Below are positions 52,273 through 59,476 of a stretch of 64,000 bases of DNA, piece by piece. The notes below the pieces were generated by a model that saw only the letters and a program-made list of their open reading frames with translations, searched no databases and had not been told where the DNA came from. The DNA comes from Aurantibacillus circumpalustris (GTDB lineage: Bacteria; Bacteroidota; Bacteroidia; B-17B0; Aurantibacillaceae), in NCBI RefSeq assembly GCF_029625215.1, contig NZ_CP121197.1:1-64000 (forward strand). The letters are read 5' to 3'. The first letter of the stretch is position 1. Each line of letters starts with the position of its first letter. The position numbers and the translations under genes are program-made.

Positions 52273-53391
52273 ATGAAAACCGTTCTAAAATTTGTAACAC
52301 TTTGTTTGTTTGCCCTTCCAGTAAAAGGTCAGCAAATAGCTAAATTATTTGGGGCGCATTCAAATGGAACAAGCAATGTCTTTACTTCAGTAACGCTTCC
52401 TGATGTTACTTATGACAAACTCTCAGTAATAAAAGGGCCATTCAAGCCATTCGCTGGACAAACAACCTTTGACGATAAAAACTCAAGGTACTTTATTAAG
52501 AGTGGCTCGAACATCCTCATTATTGATGCTACAACTGGTAAAATTTCTGATAGTATTCCAAATTCAAGTAATTTCTACAACATCGAATACGACGAGATCT
52601 CCAATAGTATAGTGGGTTTGGCTACTATTGAAAAATCAGTTGTCTTTAAAACAATTAACCTCCTAACAAAATCAAGCGTGGTTACAGCCTCACTCAGTGG
52701 TGTTGACTCAATAGTTGTTGGAGAATCGACATTTGATTCAAAAAACAGAAGATACTTTGCACTTACCAAAGTTGGATTAATTGTTATTGATTCAACTGGT
52801 GCTTTTATTGATGTCCTTTGTTCATCACCCTATTTAAACGGGTTGGAATATGATCCTGCAACCAATAAAATTTATTATTTAGAGTGGGATGGAAGCATCT
52901 ATTATTTTGTATCCATTGAAGCAAACACATGCAGCGTAGGTTTCATCAACTCATTTAACGGCTTTTCAAAATCAATTTGGGCTGAGAGTAGTTTTGACAA
53001 AACGCTCAGTCATTACTATAACAAAACAAACCTTGGGATACTTAAGATTGATATCCGTTCTGGTGAAATAATACAAAGGATTCCTGTTTTCAATTATTTT
53101 GGAGGATTGGAATTTACAACCGTATCCAAAATGGCAAATCTTGAGGAAGAAAATTCGCGTAAAGAAATTCATGTATTTCCGAACCCAAGTAACAGTCATT
53201 TCAATTTCTCAAATTTAAAAAAAGGAGACACACTAGAAATTTTTGATTTTAAGGGTCAATTGCTTTACCAAACTGTTTTAAATGAAACTAGCTTGGAACT
53301 TAACTTTGAAACAGAAAGCAGAGGAATTTATTTTTATAGAATATACAGCGCAACCGATCCAATCAAACAAGGGAAATTACTTTTAAGATAA
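52273..53391 (+). CDS. T9SS-secreted protein with beta-propeller-like body
   Basis: 372 residues. The signal peptide ends near ALPVKGQ. The body repeats a motif of the type YDKLSVIKGPF...TTFDDKNSRYFIKSG...ILIIDATTGKISDSIP...NIEYDEISNSIVGL (about four units of 55-60 residues), consistent with a beta-propeller. The last 75 residues, from IHVFPNPSNSHFNFSNLKKG, are a type A T9SS sorting domain ending GKLLLR. Likely a surface or secreted binding protein; ligand unknown. Confidence 0.85.
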   Translation: MKTVLKFVTLCLFALPVKGQQIAKLFGAHSNGTSNVFTSVTLPDVTYDKLSVIKGPFKPFAGQTTFDDKNSRYFIKSGSNILIIDATTGKISDSIPNSSNFYNIEYDEISNSIVGLATIEKSVVFKTINLLTKSSVVTASLSGVDSIVVGESTFDSKNRRYFALTKVGLIVIDSTGAFIDVLCSSPYLNGLEYDPATNKIYYLEWDGSIYYFVSIEANTCSVGFINSFNGFSKSIWAESSFDKTLSHYYNKTNLGILKIDIRSGEIIQRIPVFNYFGGLEFTTVSKMANLEEENSRKEIHVFPNPSNSHFNFSNLKKGDTLEIFDFKGQLLYQTVLNETSLELNFETESRGIYFYRIYSATDPIKQGKLLLR

Positions 53392-53407
53392 AACTAAAAA
53401 CCATACC

Positions 53408-53456
53408 GATTGATTTAGATTTTAAGTTTCACCTCGATCTTCAAAGTAAATCAATC
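53408..53456. terminator. Inverted repeat between convergent genes
   Basis: GATTGATTTA (53408-53417) pairs perfectly with TAAATCAATC (53447-53456) around a 29-nt spacer. It lies between the convergent T9SS protein and DUF2147 genes and is a plausible but weak bidirectional terminator. Confidence 0.4.
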
Positions 53457-53477
53457 TAATTATTTTTGATTTATATT

Positions 53478-53921
53478 TTATTTAAAGTCTTCAACCTTGA
53501 ACCAGGTTTGTGTACGCCCAATAAGTGAAATTCCAATGTAACCTCTCAAATCCAACATGCCATTTCTGAACTTGATTGTGCAGCTATAAGTTTTGCCATT
53601 TTCTGGGTCATAAATTGTTCCGTCTTCCCATTCGTCATCATCAAACACAAAATTCTTTAACATATTAAGTCCAACTAATGGAACACTTTGTTTTGCTTTA
53701 TCAGGATTATTTTTATCAACTTTTATTTTTCCATCTTCATAATTAGGGTTTCTTAACCAAACAATTTTACCATTGTACTTGTTTCCTTCCTTGTAAATTT
53801 GAACCTTAGCTTTACCACTAGCGGTTAGCCATGTACCAAGAACGGCATCTGGATTTTTTGATTGAGCATTAAATAATGTGCTGCTTAAAAACAACAGCAG
53901 AAACGCGACGATTTTTTTCAT
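53478..53921 (-). CDS. DUF2147-domain secreted protein
   Basis: 147 residues with a signal peptide (ending TLFNAQ). The mature domain fits DUF2147: DAVLGTWLTASGKAKVQIYKEGNKYNGKIVWLRNPN, VGLNMLKNFVFDDDEWEDGTIYDPENGKTYSCTIKF, ending LRGYIGISLIGRTQTWFKV. The Trp/Gly positions are as expected for this small beta-barrel family. Function unknown. A perfect -7 box (TATATTTG, minus strand, 53957-53964) lies 35 bp upstream. Confidence 0.85.
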   Translation of the reverse strand: MKKIVAFLLLFLSSTLFNAQSKNPDAVLGTWLTASGKAKVQIYKEGNKYNGKIVWLRNPNYEDGKIKVDKNNPDKAKQSVPLVGLNMLKNFVFDDDEWEDGTIYDPENGKTYSCTIKFRNGMLDLRGYIGISLIGRTQTWFKVEDFK

Positions 53922-53956
53922 AGTTTATAGATTTATAGGTTTGGTAAGTCGGTTTT

Positions 53957-53964
53957 CAAATATA
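53957..53964 (-). promoter_or_regulatory. Candidate -7 box of the DUF2147 gene
   Basis: TATATTTG on the minus strand matches TAnnTTTG exactly and lies 35 bp before the ATG. No TTTG was found at the usual -33 spacing. The near-palindrome at 54027-54040 is about 60 bp further upstream. Confidence 0.4.
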
Positions 53965-54026
53965 AAATTTAGAAACGAAAATATGCTTGATTGAAAATAT
54001 GAAACCACTTGATATAGATCAACATT

Positions 54027-54040
54027 TTATGCGTGCATAA
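54027..54040. promoter_or_regulatory. Near-copy of the MarR operator-like palindrome
   Basis: TTATGCGTGCATAA is a 14-bp palindrome with one asymmetric central pair and shares the core of the 20-bp palindrome at 62366-62385. It lies between the last gene of the fatty-acid operon and the DUF2147 gene, about 105 bp upstream of the latter. It may be a second site for the MarR regulator; its distance from the DUF2147 -7 box makes the mode of action unclear. Confidence 0.4.
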
Positions 54041-54071
54041 TCTCATTTATAACTGAACTAATAAATTTAGT

Positions 54072-54533
54072 TTAAAAATTTAAGTTACGGATATATACTT
54101 CGTTATTAGCAATAGCACATACCTCACCTACTTTATCAACTATTTCAATGGGATATGTTTTCACAAATTTACCTTCACTAGTCAGCGCTTTGCTCGCTTC
54201 TTCAATCATAGCGTCATCAATTAAAATACTATAAAATAAATCAGTACGTCCCGGTTTTACATACTGAATATCTGCACTTTTTAACCATACAGTAATTTTA
54301 AAGCCTTTGTGTTGCATTATTTGTCCGAATAAAAGTGCATAAAAAGGATCCGTCGCAGTAAAAATTGTTCCACCAAAAATTGAATTACCAAGATTTGTAG
54401 TAAAAAGACTTTTATTAATTTTTACATCAATACCTTTAAAATCTTTATAAATTTTTTTGACCCAAATTCTTTGAAATAACATGGGGGGATATATCCGCAT
54501 TAACCATTTCAATGAGTTTTCAGAAATCTTCAT
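54072..54533 (-). CDS. DUF4442 (hot-dog thioesterase-like) protein, copy 2
   Basis: 153 residues of the DUF4442 hot-dog family: an N-terminal SLKWLMRIYPPMLFQRIWV, then FTTNLGNSIFGGTIFTATDPFYALLFGQIM, which holds the helix that packs in the hot-dog fold, and WLKSADIQYVKPGRTDLFY. Such proteins are thought to act on acyl-CoA thioesters. It is the last gene of the fatty-acid operon, 11 bp after the Crp/Fnr gene, and is distantly related to the protein at 55181-55690. Confidence 0.8.
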   Translation of the reverse strand: MKISENSLKWLMRIYPPMLFQRIWVKKIYKDFKGIDVKINKSLFTTNLGNSIFGGTIFTATDPFYALLFGQIMQHKGFKITVWLKSADIQYVKPGRTDLFYSILIDDAMIEEASKALTSEGKFVKTYPIEIVDKVGEVCAIANNEVYIRNLNF

Positions 54534-54544
54534 ATTATAAATGC

Positions 54545-55048
54545 TTATCCTTGTTTAACCGTTTGACTTCGCAAACGACTGAGTGTTTTGGGAGTAATTT
54601 CCAAATAAGAGTCTAAATAAATTGCCGGTACTCGATTTCCAAACTTTGGATGCGACCGTAAAAATTCAAAGCAGCGTTTTTGTGCCGAATAACCAGCTCT
54701 AATTGCCTTCTTACTCCAATCAAGTGTTTTTACAAAATAATGTTCAATAATTTTTCGCACTAATCTTTCAAACTCAGGTATTTCATCGCAAAAACGATTG
54801 TGGTCATCATAGCTTAAACCCAACATTTGTCTGCCTTCAAGCGCTTCAATGTTAACACCTGCTTGCTCTTGAGAAAGAAATGCCTTGGCGTCACCAAACA
54901 AGTTATTTTGCGCAACTAAATCATTGGTGTGTTCTATTCCTTCACAGTCGAAGATATAATAACGGAATAATCTTTCATTCGCATAAAACATAATATTAGC
55001 GTTATTACCTTCATTCAAAAGATTTTTTTTCTTTCTTACATAACCCAT
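54545..55048 (-). CDS. Crp/Fnr-family regulator, probably 5'-truncated by a frameshift
   Basis: 167 residues from the first in-frame ATG. The cyclic-nucleotide-binding-like domain (RKKKNLLNEGN to IEALEGRQMLGLSYDDHNRF) and the helix-turn-helix (FGNRVPAIYLDSYLEITPKTLSRLRSQ) are those of the Crp/Fnr family. The frame stays open upstream and encodes the family's usual N-terminal helix (KFDSLINNLNQVEVLADKD). A fitting ATG at 55137-55139 is offset by one base, with a run of three A (55134-55136) right after it. Without one A the gene would give about 197 residues. It sits inside the fatty-acid operon, between two DUF4442 genes. Confidence 0.75.
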   Translation of the reverse strand: MGYVRKKKNLLNEGNNANIMFYANERLFRYYIFDCEGIEHTNDLVAQNNLFGDAKAFLSQEQAGVNIEALEGRQMLGLSYDDHNRFCDEIPEFERLVRKIIEHYFVKTLDWSKKAIRAGYSAQKRCFEFLRSHPKFGNRVPAIYLDSYLEITPKTLSRLRSQTVKQG

Positions 55049-55180
55049 TTTTAAAGCCGAAATAATTTTCTCAATATCCTTATCAGCAAGAACTTCAACT
55101 TGATTTAAATTATTTATAAGAGAATCAAACTTGTTTCATAATTTAAAGAAATAGTGTTAAATGCGCTCCCTTAAAAGTTA

Positions 55181-55690
55181 TCAAACCTTCATCTTAACAT
55201 TCTTCCAAGCTTTTATTTGCCAATTAATTAAACCTGTACAAATATGATTATTTTTTGTATCGTAAACTTCTATCGCAAATTCTTTAAAGATTGCTTCTTG
55301 TATTTTTAATGGATTTAGAATCTCATTTTCAATTTGCTCTTCCGTTATTTTAAATTTAACAAACACATCCGTCTTTGCCTGATAATGATATGTCATGTGA
55401 ATGTTTTTTAAAATAATTCGATAATCCTTTGGAGAGAAATTTAACAACAAACTTAAACCAGAAACGTACTCGCACAAAGCGGCCAACAAGCAAGCATGCA
55501 CACCTTTGATATGGTTTCTATTCGGGTTGCTATTTTTTGCTGATAGGGTAAGTTCGTTGTCGCCTATTTCGACAACTCTAATATTGTGCGGCTTGTTAAA
55601 TGGTACAGTTCGTAAAAGTACGACATTAAGTATCCACAAATAAAATTGTGAATATCTCGCTTTTTGCACAAGTATATTGAGTTTCTCCAT
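55181..55690 (-). CDS. DUF4442 (hot-dog thioesterase-like) protein, copy 1
   Basis: 169 residues with the DUF4442 pattern: N-terminal amphipathic segment (YSQFYLWILNVVLLRTVPFNKPHNIRVVEIGDNELTL), the hot-dog helix region IKGVHACLLAALCEYVSGLSLL, and strands such as IILKNIHMTYHYQAKTDVFVKF. PaaI-like thioesterases share this fold. It directly abuts the acyl-CoA-binding protein gene (0 bp between), so a role in acyl-CoA handling is likely but not proven. Confidence 0.82.
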   Translation of the reverse strand: MEKLNILVQKARYSQFYLWILNVVLLRTVPFNKPHNIRVVEIGDNELTLSAKNSNPNRNHIKGVHACLLAALCEYVSGLSLLLNFSPKDYRIILKNIHMTYHYQAKTDVFVKFKITEEQIENEILNPLKIQEAIFKEFAIEVYDTKNNHICTGLINWQIKAWKNVKMKV

Positions 55691-55951
55691 TTATTTTTTA
55701 AATAATTCCTCTACATAGTCAATGTATTTTTGCTGTGCATCTTCTTTAGCAATACCTTTTTTTGTATTCCAAGCATTGTATTTAGCCGCGGCAACAAAAT
55801 CAAACATGGCAGGCGTATCGGCATTTACGTCACCAATAGTCGCTTGTTTATTTAAAGCGTACAATTCCAACATAACATCATTACCTGGTTTTTCGGGCAA
55901 TTCTAATACCTTTTTTTTCGCGTCTTCAAATTTTTGTTCTAATTCGCTCAT
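55691..55951 (-). CDS. Acyl-CoA-binding protein (ACBP)
   Basis: 86 residues, exactly the size of the four-helix ACBP fold. Family landmarks are LELYALNKQATIGDVNADTPAMFDFVAAAKYNAWNTKKGIAKEDAQQKYIDYVEEL, which matches the ligand-contact YALYKQAxxGD and KAKWDAW signatures of eukaryotic ACBP closely. It binds medium- and long-chain acyl-CoA in the cytosol. It lies in a beta-oxidation operon, 13 bp after the thioesterase gene, where it could buffer substrate. ACBPs are common in eukaryotes but patchy in bacteria. Confidence 0.93.
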   Translation of the reverse strand: MSELEQKFEDAKKKVLELPEKPGNDVMLELYALNKQATIGDVNADTPAMFDFVAAAKYNAWNTKKGIAKEDAQQKYIDYVEELFKK

Positions 55952-55964
55952 GCTATTTTTTTAT

Positions 55965-56417
55965 TTAATTTTTTTCAGGGATTTCTTCCAACACAAAATC
56001 TGCACTGTGTGGAATGTGAAGGAAAGCTTCTGCCCACTCTGGAGGCAGCCCAGTAAGTTTTCTCCTAACCATATCCACCCAAGCCCCCTCTACATTTATT
56101 TGAGCAGCCTTCACACCATCGCCTCTATAAATATCCTGACTAAATGCCCAACGACTACCGTCTTTTCTACTTTTCGTCAATAAACAGGTTACTTTTACTG
56201 TATCATTAGGGCTAATCTCTCTTAAATAAATAAGTTCCTCTCTAAATAAAATGGGGCCTATTTTCAATTTCTCAAGCAAGTCACTATTAAATCCAAGGCT
56301 TTCTAATGTTTGTACTCTAGCTTGTGCGGCAAAATCTGCATAAGCAGAATGTCTTAGATGTCTATTAGCATCTATTTGTGACCACATTACCCTACCTTCA
56401 TAAAACACATTTTCCAT
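55965..56417 (-). CDS. Acyl-CoA thioesterase (4HBT hot-dog family)
   Basis: 150 residues from the ATG at 56417 (MENVFYEGRVMWSQIDANRHLRHSAY); an in-frame ATG nine codons earlier overlaps the dehydrogenase gene by 10 bp. The hot-dog signature with the catalytic-region Asp (WSQIDANRHLRHSAYADFAAQARV) and the strands ILFREELIYLREISPNDTVKV and AFSQDIYRGDGVKAAQINVEGAWVDM are clear. It hydrolyses acyl-CoA to free fatty acid and CoA. Part of the fatty-acid operon. Confidence 0.88.
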   Translation of the reverse strand: MENVFYEGRVMWSQIDANRHLRHSAYADFAAQARVQTLESLGFNSDLLEKLKIGPILFREELIYLREISPNDTVKVTCLLTKSRKDGSRWAFSQDIYRGDGVKAAQINVEGAWVDMVRRKLTGLPPEWAEAFLHIPHSADFVLEEIPEKN

Positions 56418-56434
56418 TCTTACTCTTTTTGTAT

Positions 56435-58225
56435 CTAAAAACAATATTTATTTTCAGCAATAATTTTTTGCGCAATTAACTGACGTGAAGCTTTTGCATT
56501 GAATGGCTCTTGTTTGGTATAGCGCTTCAAACCAATTAGCATCATGCGTAACTCATCACCTTCTCCAAAACTGTTCAACGCTTCTTTACCCTCTACCCAA
56601 ATTTTATCACACGCTGAATTTATGTAAGTGCGTGCTATAGCAATATGAACTTCACAATCATCCTCACTTTTCATACTTACAAGTTTTTCGACACGCAATA
56701 AAGTTGATTCCGCAACATATACTTCAATGGCCATGTTAGCAATATTCATAATCACTTCTTGTTCTTTACTTAAGGTGGTCATGAGTTTTTGCACGGCAGC
56801 TCCAGCAGTTAATAAAATTGCTTTCTTAAAATTAGTTATCAATTTTTTCTCGTAAGCAAATAAGGTTTCATCCGGATCACTAAATTCAGGAATACCTACT
56901 AGTTCTGCGGCTACCTTTTGTGCTGGTCCCATCAAATCCAATTCACCTTTCATAGCGCGTTTTAAAATCATATCCACAATTAACATGCGGTTGATTTCAT
57001 TCGTGCCTTCAAAAATTCTATTGATGCGGGAATCGCGATACACTCTGTCCATTGGACCTTCAGCGCTATAACCCATTCCACCATAAATTTGAACACCTTC
57101 ATCAGAAACATAATCTAAGGTTTCAGAACCATGTACTTTTAAGATTGCTGCTTCAACGGCAAATTGTTCAATTCCTTTTAGTTTTGCTTTAGCTTCATCC
57201 ATTCCGCCTTCAATCAAAGCATGAATAGCATCTTCAATATTTTGAGAACAACGGTACGTGGCACTTTCAGAAGCAAAAATACGAATAGCCTGTTCTGCTA
57301 ATTTATAACGAATCGCACCATATTTAGAAATTGGTCTCTCAAACTGAATACGTTCGTTTGCATACATAACCGATTGCGTAACCGTTCCTTTACTCCCACC
57401 TATTGCAGCCCCTGCTAACTTAATCCTGCCAATGTTTAAAATATTTACGGCAATCTTAAAACCGTTACCACGTTCTGATAACAAATTTTCGACAGGAACT
57501 TTACATTCATTAAAAAAGACCTGACGCGTGGAACTTCCTTTAATTCCCATTTTGTGTTCTTCAGGATTTAAAGAAATTCCTCCAAAACTTTTCTCAACTA
57601 TAAACGCCGATAAATTCTTATCGTCATCAATCTTAGCAAAAACTGTAAATATATCCGCAAAACCACCATTGGTGATCCACATCTTCTGTCCATTTAAAAC
57701 ATAATGCTTTCCATCTAGCGTAAGTTTAGCAGAAGTTTTACCGCTGTTAGCGTCAGAGCCACTTCCTGGTTCCGTTAAACAATAACAAGCCTTCCATTCT
57801 CCTGTTGCTAATTTTGGAATGTATTTTTTCTTTTGTGCTTCGTTTCCATAATATAAAATAGGAAGAGTACCAATTCCTGTATGTGCAGACAAAGCTACAG
57901 CAAATGAATGCCCCGCTCCAAGAGCTTCGGTAGTTAACATGGATGTTACAAAATCAAAACCCAAACCGCCGAGATCTTCTGGCACGGATGTTCCCAATAA
58001 CCCTAAAGCTCCAGCTTTCTCCAGTAAAGAAACCATGAGTCCTTCTTCTTGATTGTCGATGCGATCAAGAATTGGTGTTACTTCCTGAGCAATAAAATCA
58101 TCACAGGTTTTTTTCATCATGATTTGTTCTTCGTTCCATTGTTCCGGAATAAAAACATCCTGAGCGAGTGTTTCTTTAATTAAAAATTCTCCACCCTTTG
58201 TTTTGTTTGTTGTTGCTGTTGGCAT
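56435..58225 (-). CDS. Acyl-CoA dehydrogenase (FadE type)
   Basis: 596 residues, the long type with a C-terminal extension (as in VLCAD and Bacillus FadE), oxidising acyl-CoA to trans-2-enoyl-CoA with FAD. Landmarks are EDLGGLGFDFVTSMLTTEALG, CYCLTEPGSGSDANSGKT (FAD binding), YVLNGQKMWITNGGFADIFTVFAKI, GVQIYGGMGYSAEGPMDRVYRDSRI and RIFEGTNEINRMLI. The gene order after the FadN-like and thiolase genes matches the Bacillus fadNAE arrangement. It needs an electron-transfer flavoprotein, which is not in this window. Confidence 0.95.
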   Translation of the reverse strand: MPTATTNKTKGGEFLIKETLAQDVFIPEQWNEEQIMMKKTCDDFIAQEVTPILDRIDNQEEGLMVSLLEKAGALGLLGTSVPEDLGGLGFDFVTSMLTTEALGAGHSFAVALSAHTGIGTLPILYYGNEAQKKKYIPKLATGEWKACYCLTEPGSGSDANSGKTSAKLTLDGKHYVLNGQKMWITNGGFADIFTVFAKIDDDKNLSAFIVEKSFGGISLNPEEHKMGIKGSSTRQVFFNECKVPVENLLSERGNGFKIAVNILNIGRIKLAGAAIGGSKGTVTQSVMYANERIQFERPISKYGAIRYKLAEQAIRIFASESATYRCSQNIEDAIHALIEGGMDEAKAKLKGIEQFAVEAAILKVHGSETLDYVSDEGVQIYGGMGYSAEGPMDRVYRDSRINRIFEGTNEINRMLIVDMILKRAMKGELDLMGPAQKVAAELVGIPEFSDPDETLFAYEKKLITNFKKAILLTAGAAVQKLMTTLSKEQEVIMNIANMAIEVYVAESTLLRVEKLVSMKSEDDCEVHIAIARTYINSACDKIWVEGKEALNSFGEGDELRMMLIGLKRYTKQEPFNAKASRQLIAQKIIAENKYCF

Positions 58226-58249
58226 ATCAAATGATTTTTAAAATTTAGT

Positions 58250-59425
58250 TTATAATAACTCAAAAACTCCAGCTGCTCCATGGCCTGTACCAATACACAT
58301 AGTTACGACCCCGTATTTTTTATTCTGACGGCGCATTTCAGCAAATAACTGTACAGATAATTTTGCACCGCTGCAACCTAATGGATGCCCAAGTGAAATA
58401 GCTCCACCATTTACATTTACTTTATTTTCATCCAATTTTAATTCACGCACTACTGCGAGTGATTGTGAAGCAAATGCTTCGTTTAATTCAAAAAGATCAA
58501 TATCTTTTATTTTTAAACCAGCTTGTTCCACAGCTTTAGGAATAGCAAAAATTGGTCCGATACCCATGATACGCGGAGGAACACCGGCCACTGCATGAGA
58601 AACTAAACGAGCAATAGGCGTTAATTTATGTTCCTTCATAAACCGTTCGCTCACCACCATGACAAAAGCTGCGCCATCACTTGTTTGGGATGAGTTACCT
58701 GCTGTCACGCTTCCACCATTAGCAAAAACCGGTTTTAATTTAGCCAATGCTACAATAGATGTGTCTGCACGAGGACCTTCATCTGTATCAACTATTAAAT
58801 CTTTTGTTTTCTTTTTTCCCTTTTCATCTAAATACGTTTCGGTTACTTTTACAGAAACAATTTCATCTTTAAATTTTCCCGCTTTAATTGCTGCAATGGC
58901 TTTCTGATGTGATTTATATGAAAACGCATCTTGATCTTCTCGAGAAACTTTAAATTCTTTTGCTACGGCTTCGGCTGTTAAACCCATATTCCAGTACCAA
59001 TCAGCATGTTCTTTTGCGATGGTAGGATTTGGAATAACACGCCATCCCCCCATAGGAATTAAACTCATACTTTCTACCCCACCTGCAATCACACAATCGG
59101 CGTAACCTGCAGCAATTTTCGCCGATGCTAAAGCGATCGTCTCAAGTCCAGATGCACAATAACGATTCACAGTCATACCTGAAACTTTATCAGTATTTAA
59201 AGAGAGAAGAGAAATTATTCTGCCCACATTTAAACCTTGTTCTGCCTCTGGCATAGCGTTTCCAACCATCACGTCATCAATGCGTGTATGATCAATTTGT
59301 GGAAGAGATGCCACTAAATGTTTGATTACATCAGATGCAAGATCATCCGGACGCGTGAAACGAAACCCACCTCGGCTTGCCTTTCCAACTGCACTTCTAA
59401 AACCAGCTACAATATATGCTTTCAT
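58250..59425 (-). CDS. Acetyl-CoA acyltransferase (thiolase, FadA type)
   Basis: Thiolytic cleavage of 3-ketoacyl-CoA. The 391 residues have the nucleophile C90 (NRYCASGLETIA), the catalytic H347 (ISLGHPLGCSGA) and the second cysteine C377 (MCIGTGHGAAG), and the N-terminal YIVAGFRSAVGKASRGGFR. It lies 51 bp after the FadN-like gene and 24 bp before the acyl-CoA dehydrogenase gene in the same operon. The longer-chain thiolase class is inferred from context. Confidence 0.95.
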   Translation of the reverse strand: MKAYIVAGFRSAVGKASRGGFRFTRPDDLASDVIKHLVASLPQIDHTRIDDVMVGNAMPEAEQGLNVGRIISLLSLNTDKVSGMTVNRYCASGLETIALASAKIAAGYADCVIAGGVESMSLIPMGGWRVIPNPTIAKEHADWYWNMGLTAEAVAKEFKVSREDQDAFSYKSHQKAIAAIKAGKFKDEIVSVKVTETYLDEKGKKKTKDLIVDTDEGPRADTSIVALAKLKPVFANGGSVTAGNSSQTSDGAAFVMVVSERFMKEHKLTPIARLVSHAVAGVPPRIMGIGPIFAIPKAVEQAGLKIKDIDLFELNEAFASQSLAVVRELKLDENKVNVNGGAISLGHPLGCSGAKLSVQLFAEMRRQNKKYGVVTMCIGTGHGAAGVFELL

Positions 59426-59476
59426 GTTTTTAATGTTTATTTTAATATTTTGTTCAACTAACTTATTAGAAATGTT

